DNA of 64,000 nucleotides from Ariolimax columbianus (taxonomy: Eukaryota > Mollusca > Gastropoda > Stylommatophora > Arionidae), in contig JAVGWX010000018.1 of assembly GCA_036924085.1 (NCBI GenBank), positions 23,045,964 to 23,109,963 of the forward strand, in the 5' to 3' direction. Position numbers and translations under genes: made by a program. The notes beneath the pieces were generated by a model. It worked only from the letters and a program-made list of their open reading frames with translations. It ran no database searches and had not been told where the DNA came from. The stretch's first letter is position 1, and every line of letters begins with the position of its first letter. Shown here one piece after another: positions 9,765 through 21,190 of this stretch.

Positions 9765-10745
9765 GTTAGCGACCTGGATTCTGACACCCCTACGACTGCA
9801 GAGGTATGCTCCGTCATACGGAAGTTGACAGACGACCTAGCCGCAAGACCTGCGGCATTACTCCCGAACTGTTGAAGTCAGCTTGTGACCTCATGATAGC
9901 AACCCTGCACCAACTGTTCACAACAGTTTGGCTCACCAGACTTGCTCCAGCTGCACGAAAGAAAGTAATCTCTTTATACAAAGAAAAGGGACCTCACTCT
10001 GAATGTAGCTCCGACAGGCCTATCACATTATTGTCTGTACCTGGTAAAAGTGTTTGCCTGCAAGCTCCTCTATCGTATCCTTCTTCTTCATTATACGCAG
10101 TCAGACATCAACCTTTATTTTTTCGAAAAAAGCAGCGGTCATCCTGAGGCTGTTGGCACTGCCATTGAGCTTGTCTAGTTTTGCCACTGGGGATGGCCAC
10201 ATCTGCTCTCTCTGATCCTCGTATGTCGTGCAGTTTTGCAGCAAATGCTCAGCGGTCATTTTCCCGGTACCACACGGGCATTCGTCAGTGCCACCTATCT
10301 TCAATTTATTGAATAGGTGGTACCTCAGTCTATTGTGGCCAGTGCGAAGTCTGAAGACCACGACCTGCTCTCTTCTGTTCAACTGGTAATAGGCATCGTT
10401 TTTTGCTACCGTATCCAACCTCCAAGGAAATGGAATCAGGGCCCCCAACAGTCTGACTTCACTCCCTTTTGTTACACGATTGATGCTATCGCTGCTCTTC
10501 GTTTACTCGTGGAGAGACATCGGGAATTCAACCGCCCCGTACAAATGTCTTACGCCGACCTCAAAGCTGGCTTATAGAATGCCTAAAATCATGTGGGAGT
10601 TCCACGCATACTACAACTAATAATCGAGCAGATACACTGCAACACGGTAAGAGGAGTCCGCCTAGGTCACCATCTCTCAAGCAGGTTTTCTACATCATCT
10701 GGTGTCCGACAGGAGTTGTGCATGAGACTAGCACCCTCATCATGT
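9765..10745 (+). pseudogene. LINE reverse transcriptase, interrupted
   Basis: Conceptual reading from about 9780 gives a PTTAEVCSVIRKLTDDLA block, CGITPELLKSACD, LFTTVWLT, KKVISLYKEKGP, then SSDRPITLLSVPGK (RT motif 1 region). The frame breaks at 10080 where a foreign LINE tail is inserted. It resumes at 10406 with YRIQPP, QQSDFTPF, TIDAIAALRLLVERHREFN and MSYADLKAG, then FSTSSGVRQE (the region before the catalytic FADD). The C-terminal part is lost or unrecognisable after 10750. Several frameshifts are present, so the copy is dead. Confidence 0.75.
10081..10405 (-). mobile_element. 5'-truncated LINE 3' end with target-site duplication
   Basis: The minus strand encodes the C-terminus seen at 23910-24215: AYYQLNRREQVVVFRLRTGH, CPCGTGKMTAEHLLQNC and SLRMTAAFFE, followed by GAA triplets (TTCTTCTTC on the + strand at 10081). 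It is flanked by CTATCGTATCC (10070-10080) and CTACCGTATCC (10406-10416), an 11-base duplication with one mismatch. Removing it restores the host RT reading. Confidence 0.85.
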
Positions 10746-10934
10746 AAGCCACATGACTGCAGAAACCATCATTACAAACGCACGAACAGTGTCATGGCGC
10801 ATGCTTCCTAGAATAGACCAGCTGAAACGGTGGCACTTTCCTCAGACTGGAGCGAAAAGGGGACAAACAGGGGCACACTATTTAATCATTTATGCGAGAG
10901 TGCTCCTTCACACTAAAGCTACGCCATTGCATCT

Positions 10935-11300
10935 GCCCACGGGATCAAGATGCTGAGCAGCGCATGAGCTGCAGTGGTCAGCGACCCATAGCAGACTGCT
11001 AGAGTCAGGGCCCGCGAACCAGAACTGCCAAGACCCTTCTTCACCTCCACGTGTTGATCCTGGATAACAGGCTGCAGCACGGCAGACTAGCTAAGGAGAA
11101 GGGATAGAAGAGGGAATGCTAACCGGGTACTCAAAAAATGCTTGCTGAAGTCGGATGTGTTGGACCGAAAGGTGCAAATATCGCAGTCCAGCTGTAAACT
11201 ACAACACAACGCATTCCGTACTCTGGACTACATTCTGTTACTTAAGCCCTTTCAGGGTTTGGTAGCGGGAGATTGAGAACGAACGCAGAAGAAGAAGCAT
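10935..11300 (+). mobile_element. Family C retroposon, copy with GAA tail
   Basis: Runs from GGATCAAGATGCTGAGCAGC through CTGGATAACAGGCTGCAGC, the shared central block TGCTGAAGTCGGATGTGTTG, CTGTAAACTACAACACAACG and GGTAGCGGGAGATTGAGAACG to AGAAGAAGAAG. Matches 14050-14450 on the opposite strand. Confidence 0.7.
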
Positions 11301-11344
11301 ATGTCCACAAAAAACACATACACTGTCTTTTGCTTCCAAATGGG

Positions 11345-11665
11345 GAAATCAAGATGCTGATCAGTGCCGGCGACCCAGCGCTGCCAAGACCCTTCACCTC
11401 CACGTGGTGATCCTGGATAACAGGCTGCAACAGGGCAAAATGGCTAAGGAGAAGGGATCGAAGAGGGAAGGCTAATCAAAAAGTCATGCCGAAGTAGGAT
11501 GTGTCAGACCGAAAGGGGCAAATATCACACTCACGCTGTAAACTACGACACAACGCATTCCGTTCTCCGTACTACATTCTGCTACTTACAAAAGCTGTTC
11601 AGTGATTGGTGGCAGGAGTTTAAGAACGGACGTCAAGAAGAAAAAAAAGAAGTCTTCCAAATATG
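11345..11665 (+). mobile_element. Family C retroposon, second head-to-tail copy
   Basis: Same family and orientation as 10935-11300, starting ATCAAGATGCTGATCAGTG and ending with AAGAACGGACGTCAAGAAG. Two adjacent copies only about 45 bases apart could be a tandem duplication or two insertions. Confidence 0.65.
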
Positions 11666-11814
11666 GTCTTGCCACACTGCACGCGCTTTTAGCGTGCCTT
11701 TATTCACACAACACACTCATCTGTTGATTGGAAATTAACTTTTCGTGTTTTTAAGAAAGTTCCAGAAACAATTCCCCGTTTATATAACACTAAAAGAGAA
11801 AAGATAAAGACTGA

Positions 11815-12000
11815 AGAGATCAAGGAACAGCCAGGCAAGCCAGCCTCCTCAGCATGGTTGTACGATCTGGGACAGGGACTGTCAGTCGTGGATCGGCCTT
11901 TACAGCCAAAGCAAACAGTGTCGAAATAGAGGAGACAGAGAGACGGACAAAACTAACAGGGCGCCCGTCCATGGTATGCAGAGACTGAGACACCTATGAT
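11815..12000 (+). mobile_element. LINE 3' end fragment
   Basis: Closely matches 48214-48390, the 3' end of the LINE at 46460-48330: CAAGGAACAGCCAGGCAAGC, ATGGTTGTACGATCTG, CGTGGATCGGCC.TTACAGCC and GACTGAGAC.CCTAT. It is a 5'-truncated or residual tail with no protein domain. Confidence 0.7.
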
Positions 12001-12384
12001 GTATTAAAATAGTTACAACTTCTTTTCATTGGGATCAGAATATGAAGATCCCATTTACATTTCCAGACGTTCCTCTCAAAATGATCACTCGCGGACGCCT
12101 AGCCAAAATACTATGTCTGCTCTTGTAATTGTCGTTTCTGTAACAGTATGACCGTCATAATGAGAATATTAGCCCTTTTCATTTAATATTGCCTTCCGTT
12201 AGTATAATCAATACACTTTCCATTACTGAATCGATTTCCTTTCCATTACTGAATCGATAGAGCTTTCAATCTTCAAACAGCGTAGCCATCAATGTGTTAG
12301 TCATTAATTAGCAGGATATACGTGTGTAGTGTGCCAAGGGATAATTATATGTCAGCACTTACTTACTTGCCCTTCCAAATATGT
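12001..12384. other. No recognisable feature
   Basis: AT-rich sequence. A short direct repeat (TTTCCATTACTGAATCGAT) occurs twice around 12215-12258. Nothing else is identifiable. Confidence 0.4.
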
Positions 12385-12760
12385 TATGTTCTGTTAAGAA
12401 TCGACGTTATTGCACTCAAGGTAGATGCAGGAGTTCAATCCGTCTCAGTAAATGGCGAAGAGTGTAGATACTAATTGTTTCTGTAGCTCGCTGGCTGTAC
12501 ACATCCCTGCTCCATCCTCTCAGGCGCCCATCTGTGCTGGATCCACGTATGATTTCATAATCCTGCAATAGGTGCTTTGCTGGTTTATCCACTGCAGTGT
12601 TTTCATCCAAAAGCTGGTCGTTGATCAACTTCAAAATGTCACCTATATCCTTTACCAGTGTTCCAGCTGCAGATGCTCCTGAAGCCAGGATGTCAGCTCT
12701 CTGATTCACGCAAACATCAGCATGGTCAGGTCAATAGAAACACACACGTTTCGAGAGGTT
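12385..12760 (-). pseudogene. LINE C-terminal fragment (RNase H edge)
   Basis: The minus strand reads NQRADILASGA (the end of an RNase H domain in these LINEs), AGTLVKDIGDILKLINDQLL, LLQDYEIIRGSS, GRLRGWSRDVYSQRAT and TLRHLLRRIELLHLP. This order is typical of the C-terminus of an RNase H-bearing LINE. A smaller relative is at 60165-60270. Confidence 0.6.
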
Positions 12761-12984
12761 CGAGTCCTCTATGTCTACCATCCACCCATGCCACAGCCAC
12801 CATTTCCACGTAACGTTAAGCGACTGCAGAGCTAAAGTTTCCTGTTTGGAAATTTTAAATCTACCCTGCACACTTATATCAACTGCAGGGGAAAGCGACG
12901 TTCATTCTTCAGCTGTATATTTCTGAAAGAGAGAATTCAACAATGAGACCAAAATTCAGTAATAATAGTTTTCGTATATCCTAC

Positions 12985-13293
12985 AAGAAACAGTGGGGTC
13001 TAATGGTGAAACGTTCGTTTCACAATCCCAACGCACTGAGTTCGAATCCCATCGTCAAAGAGATACCTCACTCACATGCATATGCTACGTTTCTGGCAGG
13101 ACGGGACGATCTGACAACTCTGACCAAAAACAACTGCTGCCTTGCAGTTAGGCTGGGGACAGCCAAAGGCTAAGGAGGGCAACCCTACAGAAACGCCTAT
13201 TGAAATCGGATGCACTGAGCCACAGGCTTAACAAAAGAAAACAGTGCAACGTAAATATCGATGTAAACAGCGTACGATGAAGAAGAAGAAGAA
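12985..13293 (+). mobile_element. tRNA-derived SINE (family D) with GAA tail
   Basis: The head carries an A-box-like GGGTCTAATGG and a B box GAGTTCGAATCCC about 40 bases later. The body contains the central block TGAAATCGGATGCACTGAGC shared with families B and C, and the 3' end reads ACAGCGTACGATGAAGAAGAAG. That 3' end resembles the 3' end of the LINE at 22135-24236. Open frames across it are incidental. Confidence 0.75.
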
Positions 13294-13414
13294 TCCCATC
13301 GTGTCCAGTTTGACAGACACCGGATTTGTCCTTGGTGTGTTCGCCAATCCATGTACGGAAAATAAAGGCAAACTACCGTACTGCACACCTACAAGAAACC
13401 TAAAGCAATCAAAT

Positions 13415-13645
13415 AGGTTGACGGAGACGGCTCACATCCCGAAGTTGCTGGGTCCCCTCCCCATCACAACATCGGCTGTTACCCCTGAGAAATTAAACCC
13501 TATAAAATGCAAGCAGACCCTTACTTAAAATGAATGCCGAAGTTGGATGAACTGGGCGAAAAGGCGCAAAATTAAAACATGGTGCAACCCACACCGCCTT
13601 GTGGAATAGAGAAATTAGGCGAACGCAATAAAAAATAAAACACTT
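13415..13645 (+). mobile_element. Diverged family B SINE
   Basis: Shares GCAAGCAGACCCTTACTTAAAATG, the central GCCGAAGTTGGATGAACTGG block, GGCGCAAAATTAAAAC and AGGCGAACGCAATAAAAA with other family B copies. The head (from GGAGACGGCTCACATCCCGAA) is diverged and its B box is damaged. Confidence 0.6.
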
Positions 13646-13719
13646 TTTTTTAATTTTTAAAAATAAGATATATATATAATGGTTGACGGCTGTAACAATC
13701 ACCGTTCTGTAAATAACAT

Positions 13720-13724
13720 GCTAC

Positions 13725-13755
<31 letters not shown>

Positions 13756-13800
13756 CTTACTTACGCACACGCACATATACACGCACATATACACACACAT
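13720..13800. repeat. ACAT and related microsatellites
   Basis: A run of ACAT/CATA tetranucleotides at about 13728-13757 passes into ACGCACATAT dinucleotide-type repeats. Confidence 0.8.
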
Positions 13801-14049
13801 AGGAGAGAGTGGAGAGCATGGTACGTGGAAAAGCAAAACTCGGGGTTAAACAAATAATAATTCAAATACTGAGGGATCTGTGCAACGCGGTAAGAGAGCT
13901 TGTTGGGGCTTCTCTGCTAGAGTAGGAAAAAGGGGGGGGGGGGCAGGGTCATTGCTGAGATGTGTGGTGCATGCTTGGCAACAACGTCAATAGTATCAGA
14001 ATGGAGATCGATGAAGTGACTTCTGCTCTCAGTTAGATGCCTCGGACCT

Positions 14050-14450
14050 TTGTGGCTTTGGCTTCGTTCGTTCTCAATCTCCCGCTACCAAACCCTGAAA
14101 GAGCTTCAGTAGCAGAATGTAGTCCAGAGAACGGAATGCGTTGTGTCGTAGTTTTCAGCTTGACTGTGATATTTGCACCTTTCGGTCCTTCATCGTACGC
14201 AGCACCTTTCGGTCCAACACATCCGACTTCAGCAAGCAATTTTTGAGTACCGGGTTAGCATTCCCTCTTCGATCCCTTCTCCTTAGCTTGTCTGCCCTGC
14301 TGCAGCCTGTTATCCAGGATCACCGCGTGGAGGTGTAGAAGGGTCTTGTCAGCTCTGGTTCGCTGGCCCTGACGCTAGCAGTCAGCTATGGGTCGCTGAC
14401 CACTGCAGCTCATGCGCAGCTCAGCATCTTGATCCCATTTAATCCCTTGA
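14050..14450 (-). mobile_element. Family C retroposon, near complete
   Basis: Reverse orientation of 10935-11300, from TCGTTCGTTCTCAATCTCCC through CCGACTTCAGCAAGCAATTT and CTGTTATCCAGGATCACCGC to CTCAGCATCTTGATCCC. It has a small internal duplication around the CACCTTTCGGTCC block (14186-14215). Confidence 0.7.
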
Positions 14451-14589
14451 TCCCTTTTTAATGAGGGCTGTAATCGTCTCTGACTCTTAATCCTTCCTTC
14501 TGATGGTGTAGAACGGCTGGTTGTGGCGTGAGTGAATAGTTGACTTAGAGGCCTTGATCCTTCTGGAACCTGTGTCGATCAACGGAGCA

Positions 14590-14900
14590 GGCTATGCTGG
14601 GGTTTTTAGGAATGAAAGAGCTGACATTATGGCCTTAGGGACACTCATAGTTTGCAATGGATTAGATGTGCCAGTTTGAAGTTGATCAACTGTGGCCTTT
14701 TTGATTGAAACACTGCAGCCGATGAACCAGTAAATGCACAGGTTGCAGGGTTTTGAAATCATGGACGGGTCCAGTAGATAGAAAGGGGGGGGGGGGGGGG
14801 CTGAGAGGACGGAGGCTGTGTGTAAAACAAGCAAACTACATGAACCATCCGTTATTTGCTGAGAGGGACTGAGCACCTATGGATCTGCCCGGAATGTATT
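14590..14900 (+). pseudogene. Possible LINE RNase H/C-terminal remnant
   Basis: Plus-strand reading gives AGYAGVFRNERADIMALGT, which resembles the GHAGV.GNE.AD motif at the end of LINE RNase H domains, then RRLCVKQANYMNH downstream. A run of about 16 G bases near 14784-14800 interrupts it. The identification is weak. Confidence 0.35.
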
Positions 14901-15059
14901 GAAATCGGTTCTTAACAGAACAGAAGCAGACTGGTCGCGAACTTGCTTCTCACAGCAAAGGTATATAGTATTATTCTGTTATCGACACGCCTCAGTCGAC
15001 TTAGCTGTGTATGGGTACCAGAATTACTATTAGTGAAGAAACACAGCGACCACGTCGGT

Positions 15060-15385
15060 TGTTGTTTTTGAAAGCCTATAATGAGTAAAGGTTACTCTTT
15101 TATGCGCCCTGGAAAGGGCGTTAGGTGGCGTGTTGCAGTTGCTTTACTCGCCTCCTTAACGTGCTGATGAAGGTAGCCCAGGGTCCTACGTGCGGTTGTG
15201 CTATGCTTCTTGGTTTCATCGGCGTGCCACTCATTACTACGATGATCACGTCGATCCCCCACCTCGTTAGCCATGCTGCCATGAAAACAGCCCGTTTCTG
15301 GTAAGACCTGCGTGGAAGTGAAGAGGAAGGCTTTGGCCAATATATTTTACATGACTGACCAGACGTTATTCTCCCCTCCTCACAG
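15060..15385 (-). mobile_element. Family A retroposon
   Basis: Same layout as 3393-3740: TTGTTGTTTTTGAA, AATGAGTAAAGGTTACTC, GGCGTTAGGTGGCGTGTTG, ACGTGCTGATGAAGG, GATCACGTCGATCCCCCACC, GCCATGAAAACAGCCCG and CTGACCAGACGTTATTCTCC. Confidence 0.65.
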
Positions 15386-15895
15386 CACGTCGTGAAAAGC
15401 TGAAACCTACCTCAATCAAATCTCTCACACTTCAATGTCCTTGTTTGATCGCCTGGCTCTTTACGTCTTTATTCGAGATGGGCGATATCGATTACATTAT
15501 TTGAGAGTCCTATTTATCTTTGACTACACAATAGGCCAGACAAATTTCTGAATTATTCATGTTGTCTGCTGGTGTAATGGTTCTGAAAGCGGAGTAGACT
15601 GGGAGCCCAATCATTAGTACTTGTTTTTACTTCAGCTTCTCTAAAATAGTTTCAATATCATCAGTTTATTTGCAGCTGCGTGGGTTGGTTTATGAATATC
15701 AAAACTCCCTTAGGAAATCCGATATTACGTAGATCGTAAATATACTAACAGTATGGGCAATTACATTTTGTTTTAGGAATTGTGGCGCTGTGGTAGATTA
15801 TAAATTATCCGATATCTCGTAGACGTGGCTTACTACAAGTGGGACAGAGAGGAAGACGTTTATTAATTAAAAGCAGATTGGGAGACGGAGAGTAA
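15386..15895. other. No recognisable feature
   Basis: Nothing identifiable. No protein similarity, tandem repeat or tRNA-like motif was seen. Confidence 0.4.
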
Positions 15896-15899
15896 TGAT

Positions 15900-16978
<1,079 letters not shown>

Positions 16979-17224
16979 TGGTCGACATGATACGCTTACG
17001 CAATGCCAGTTGTACGTCCTGATAAAAACTGTCTGGTATCTAATTCTCGATTTCCCAATAGGCTGACTTAGCCGCGGCCTAAGGCTGCAAGTTGTAAGGG
17101 CCTTAGTTTGGGACTCTTACATAAAGAGTTTTTCATTAAGAAGTTTACAAATAAATGTCCTCAACTTGACTTTCAGTCTAGTTCCACGCGATAGTTAAGT
17201 CCAGAACTTCTTGCGTCTCTTTTT

Positions 17225-17935
17225 AGTTCTATTCATACACACCAGGGTAAACCAGTAAGCAGGTCACACATTGATATTGGGGGATAGCTGGAAAATGTAG
17301 TTGGTAGTCTCTAAATCTGGTATATGGTGGCAGAAATATCGAGCTTTGTAATTACTGCAAGAAGCAGCCGCTAGGTGTTGCATGCACATGCGCAGTAGAG
17401 ATACAAAATGACGGCCGTGCTAATAGAGTGTACCAATTTAAAATAACGTGCTGTTGTGTCGTTTTTGTTGTTGTTTTTTGGTTGTTTTTTTTTTGGGGGG
17501 GGGGGGGTGGCGGTAAGTATGAGGCAAAAGAACTTTCTGCAAAACAGTGTTTATAAAGAAATGCTTCTTTTGATGTTCGGTTGATGCTTTGGGATGCCAT
17601 TTGAAGAAAACGCCCAGACCTGCTGGACAGACGAGTCCTGCTTCACCAGCACAATTCCAGACAACATAAAAGTCAGTTAACCTAGAAGAGAACCGACCAA
17701 CCATGGTGGCAACGTCTTGAACATTCATTATTTACTCCCCATTTAGCTCCTACTGATTTCCACCTATTTGGGTACTACAAACCTACCTTGCCGGCAGATG
17801 TTTCGCGAATTAAAAGAGGTTGAAAATAAAGTGTAAATGTGACTGAGACAGCAGACCAAAACTTCTATGCTGCAGGTTTTGGTGATAAAACTTTTGACTG
17901 ATAAAAGCGATGGGATAAGTGTATCAATGTATGTG
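17225..17935 (+). pseudogene. Mariner-type transposase remnant
   Basis: From about 17555 the plus strand reads DVRLMLWDAI, KRPDLLDRRVLLHQHNSR (the HHDN motif with its catalytic Asp changed), PHLAPTDFHLFGYYK (the third catalytic Asp retained) and, in shifted frame, NFYAAGF and KRWDKCI. This is the order of a mariner transposase C-terminal half. A candidate 5' end lies at 17225-17345. A poly-G run (17495-17508) lies between. The frameshifts and the lost Asp make it inactive. Confidence 0.7.
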
Positions 17936-17964
17936 GAAATTTGGTTGAGAAAAGGACGATGTGC

Positions 17965-18215
17965 AGCAGTTTACAGCGAGTCTGCGGTGTACGCGCCTTT
18001 CGGCACGACACTTCCGGTTTCAGCTGGGTTTTTTGCGGGGTACTGAGTTTGCTTTTACACTGTGCTCCCTATTCTCTTAGCTAGACTACACCAGTACAGC
18101 CCGTTTCTAGGGCCGCCGCTTGCAAGCCGAATAGGGTCTTAGTCTACTGGGGCTCGCTGATCCTGATCCAAGCAGCCAGCTTATGAGTCGATGTTTGCTA
18201 TAAGCTCCTTCCCTG
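17965..18215 (-). mobile_element. Diverged family C copy
   Basis: Shares CAGTTTACAGCGAGTC, CGCCTTTCGGCACGACA, the CTTCCGGTTTCAGC block and GGGGCTCGCTGATCCTGA with family C, at clearly lower similarity. Confidence 0.5.
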
Positions 18216-18640
18216 ACCTACATCTTCAGCTCCAACTAAGTCATTCATAGGCGTCTCAGTCTTTGCAGACCATGCGTGTGCCATGAGCAGACCATGAGTA
18301 GCCAGCCTCTCAGGGCGTAATCCTGGGCACTGAATATGGATATCCTGCGCTGCTCAAACTGCAGGATCCCACTCTTGGTCTCTGTGGTGCAATCCAAAGG
18401 AATGCAAAGCATGATAATTTGGCACCAGCTCAGCTGCAGGTGCTGCCGAATGAGTTCGCAATTTTGAAACCATCCGCCCTAGGTGCTACACTCCGGATTT
18501 TCTGTCTGGGTTTACTCCCGTAGCATTACCCTCCCCCGAGGTTTCCACAACGCAGTTGAGTCGTTGCCTGCAGATGCTAGTTACTCGAGACGTCCGATGA
18601 TACTCTCATCGTACCAAGACTAGTCAGTACTTTCTGGGAC
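18216..18640. other. No gene; short LINE tail similarity
   Basis: Around 18245-18290 the reverse complement resembles the tail at 48340-48390 (GACTGAGACGCCTAT and CATGG words). The rest is not recognisable. Confidence 0.3.
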
Positions 18641-18644
18641 TTTT

Positions 18645-19045
18645 GAGTTTAAAATCAGAGTTCCTCCTCTCCTAGGCGAATTGCCTGAACAGGCTAACGA
18701 GCTTTGTCTACCCGAGTTTAGAGTCAGAGTTTACTTTCTCTTAGAGTGGCTGCCAACCAAGGCTAATGAACCTACAGGTTTTACCTACAGGTACTCGATC
18801 GCGCCCCTCAGCAGGCTCTGTAAGAAACAGGGGGCCTCCATGAAGGTGCTGCCTCGGGGGGGGGGGGCGGTGGGATGGGAGGGGTAACACAATAATGTAG
18901 AAGAGGCTATTGGCATGGAAACTCCTGAGCTGCAAGCCGAACAGTGAATCCAGTGGCGATCTATCCACATGGAAAGGAGAAGCTATATCAGACGATTCAC
19001 TTTCCTTTAACGAGCGAGACGTCCAGCCCAGGCCTCGCTACCCCC
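18645..19045. repeat. Dispersed repeat family J, copy 1
   Basis: Matches 55385-55710 in opposite orientation: CTTTGTCTACCCGAGTTTAGAG, GGCTGCCAACCAAGGCTAATG, AGGCTCTGTAAGAAACAGGGG, CACTTTCCTTTAACGAGC and GACGTCCAGCCCAGGCCTCGC. A short part is duplicated in tandem (about 18648-18710 and 18715-18775). It ends in a C homopolymer near 19040. Confidence 0.6.
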
Positions 19046-19189
19046 CCCCCCCCAACCCCCCAACTAAGGGACAATATTAATACAATAACAGATGGGCTTA
19101 CAAGTTCGTATCTCGTTTAGTTAGTTTTCTAATAGCTTTCCGTGAACTATTGACTGACTTGCCCTTATATAAGAGCTCAGTTTAGTCTG

Positions 19190-19320
19190 GCTAAGAGAAT
19201 AACGATCGCAGTGAGAAGACAAACCCATACTAAAAAAAAAGGCACCTAACACAGGCGCCATAAGGCGCAAAATATCGTAGCCTCGTTGTAAACTATAACA
19301 CAGCGTCACTTTTCAAATAG
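19190..19320 (+). mobile_element. Family C fragment
   Basis: Contains GGCGCAAAATATCGTAGCC and TTGTAAACTATAACACAGCG, matching the central part of family C. Confidence 0.4.
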
Positions 19321-19879
19321 CCATGTGACCAATTTACTGACTAACCCGTGCAGAAGTAGCTATATAAGTGAGATCTGACATGATAAAGGCATATTTGCTT
19401 TCAATCCATTCCTAATTTTATTTTTAACGAACCGCTTGTGCTTCATCAGTCAACAGTCCTAAAAGGTTAAACTTTATACCTGGTCCATATTGGTTTACGG
19501 TTTCTAGGATAACCCCCAAAACTTCTATGGAATAGGCTAGAAGAAGTATGGTTAAGTAAGTAAGAATGGGCTAACGCTACAACACGACCTGGCCCTCTTG
19601 TGCCTACAATCACTTTCTTTTTCATTTCTGCTTCCTCTGCTGCGTCTTGGGAATGTGACATATTTTGTAAAGAAAATGGCGCGAAAAGCGTTCAGAGCGT
19701 TTCAATCATGCTCTATAGAGCTGATTTTTGGAATAACAAAAGATCTTTTCAGAGTCACCGACCAAATCTTACAGTCGGCGTAGTGAGCGTGTGTGGATGG
19801 GTGTGGGGTGGAGTGGGTGTGCGTGTGTGTATGTGTTTGCATGCATATACGTAGGCATGTATAAATGTATGTATGAGGG
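19321..19879. other. No recognisable feature
   Basis: No gene is identifiable. GTGTG-rich sequence begins at about 19790 and leads into the TA array at 19880-19912. Confidence 0.4.
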
Positions 19880-19912
19880 TAAGTATATATATATATATAT
19901 ATATATATATAC

Positions 19913-20648
19913 GTGGCGGGTTCAAATGAAACCGCACCTAACTGCACCAAGTGAATATTCGTACGATGCATATAATGACGTCGTTTCTGATGTAAACAGT
20001 ACATGCCAACCGTCACGTTTGCAAAATTGCATTATCATCCGATTCATAGTTTCCTCAGCAGACCGTTGAAAACGTGGCGGATGTGATACGGAATCCGTCC
20101 AGAGTTGATCAGCGATCGGTGATTTCGTTTATAACAGCTGAAGGATGTCGACAAATTGACATCCATCGCAGAATGCAGGCAGTGTATGGTGGCAAATGTG
20201 GGGCGAACGTAAGCTCCGGCGACGGTCCACCCGAATTGCTGCATCAATTTTGGCGATGTAATCTTCTGAAGCAACAATATGCGCCCTGGTCTTGAAAGAT
20301 CTTTCGTTAACTCCCGTCTTCTTAAAATATCGTTCTCCAGTTCTTCACTGTTGTCTTCGAAACACTTTTGTCACCATACATTGCCTGCATTCTGCGATGG
20401 ATGTCAACTGGTCGACATCCTTCAGCTGTTGGAAACCGAATCACCGATCGCTAATAAACTCTGGACGGATTCCGTATCACACCCGCCATGTTTTCAACGG
20501 TCTGCTGATGAAACTATGAGTCGGACGATAATGAAATTTTGCAAAGTTGACGGTTGGTATGTGATGTTTACACCAGAATTGATGTCATCATGCGCATCTT
20601 ACGTATGTTCACTTGATGCAGTTAGCTCTGGTTTCATTTGAACACTCA
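19913..20648. mobile_element. Palindromic (foldback) mariner derivative, copy 1
   Basis: Two inverted arms carry the N-terminal helix-turn-helix part of a mariner/SETMAR-like transposase. The left arm on the + strand reads NVADVIRNPSRVDQRSV, AEGCRQIDIHRRMQAVYGG. The right arm on the minus strand reads NMAGVIRNPSRV, AEGCRPVDIHRRMQAMYGDK and, nearer the centre, the RRSLRS region. The outer ends are inverted: GTTCAAATGAAACC at about 19920 and GGTTTCATTTGAAC at about 20628. No DDE domain is present. It sits inside TA repeats, in keeping with TA target choice. The same arrangement recurs at 40634-41382. Confidence 0.8.
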
Positions 20649-20887
20649 TCATCATATATATAAATATATATATATACTCTGACAACTTAGTTGTTATAAG
20701 TTTCTTGGCAGGTCTGCAGTAAAGCAGGTTGTCAATATTTTCAGTACGTGGAGAAGCGATCGTATAAAAAAAACCGTCTGCCAAACTGAAAACGATGGGA
20801 TAAATATCCTATGCGTTGGCATTGTGAAACCAACGTTTCACCCTTAGCCTGGCTGGCTTCTATATTATATCTTATATCTATGATATA

Positions 20888-21190
20888 TTAAGTCTTAGTC
20901 GACCTGTACTTCTACAGGGACGGATGTCAGTGAGCAGATCCCAGCTCTGGCGTGAGCTAGATTTAGACGGGAGGAGAATTTCCTGCTGAGATGGCTAGGC
21001 TAAAGCAGCTTATTACTCCACTGCGTCGGAACAAGTGCCGCGGAGGGTGGTTAACGGATGTGCGAGTTCATCTTGATAAACTCAAACACTTGAGCAAAGA
21101 TGATTTTCAGCCTGTTAGGCGCCATCTATGCTGCCCTCAACAAACCATCTACCATGGCCAGCGTTAAGCCATGTTACACAGTCAGTCGCA
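20888..21190 (+). mobile_element. Family E repeat, copy 3
   Basis: Matches 8296-8600 in the same orientation: CTTAGTCGACCTGTACTTC, AGATCCCAGCTCTGGCGTG, GGAGGGTGGTTAACGGATG and GTTAGGCGCCATCTATGC. Confidence 0.65.

Noticed and set aside
20060..20300. Reading the SETMAR-like frames as a host methyltransferase gene
   Set aside because: Only the mariner DNA-binding segment is present, with no SET domain. The structure is a palindromic transposon derivative.
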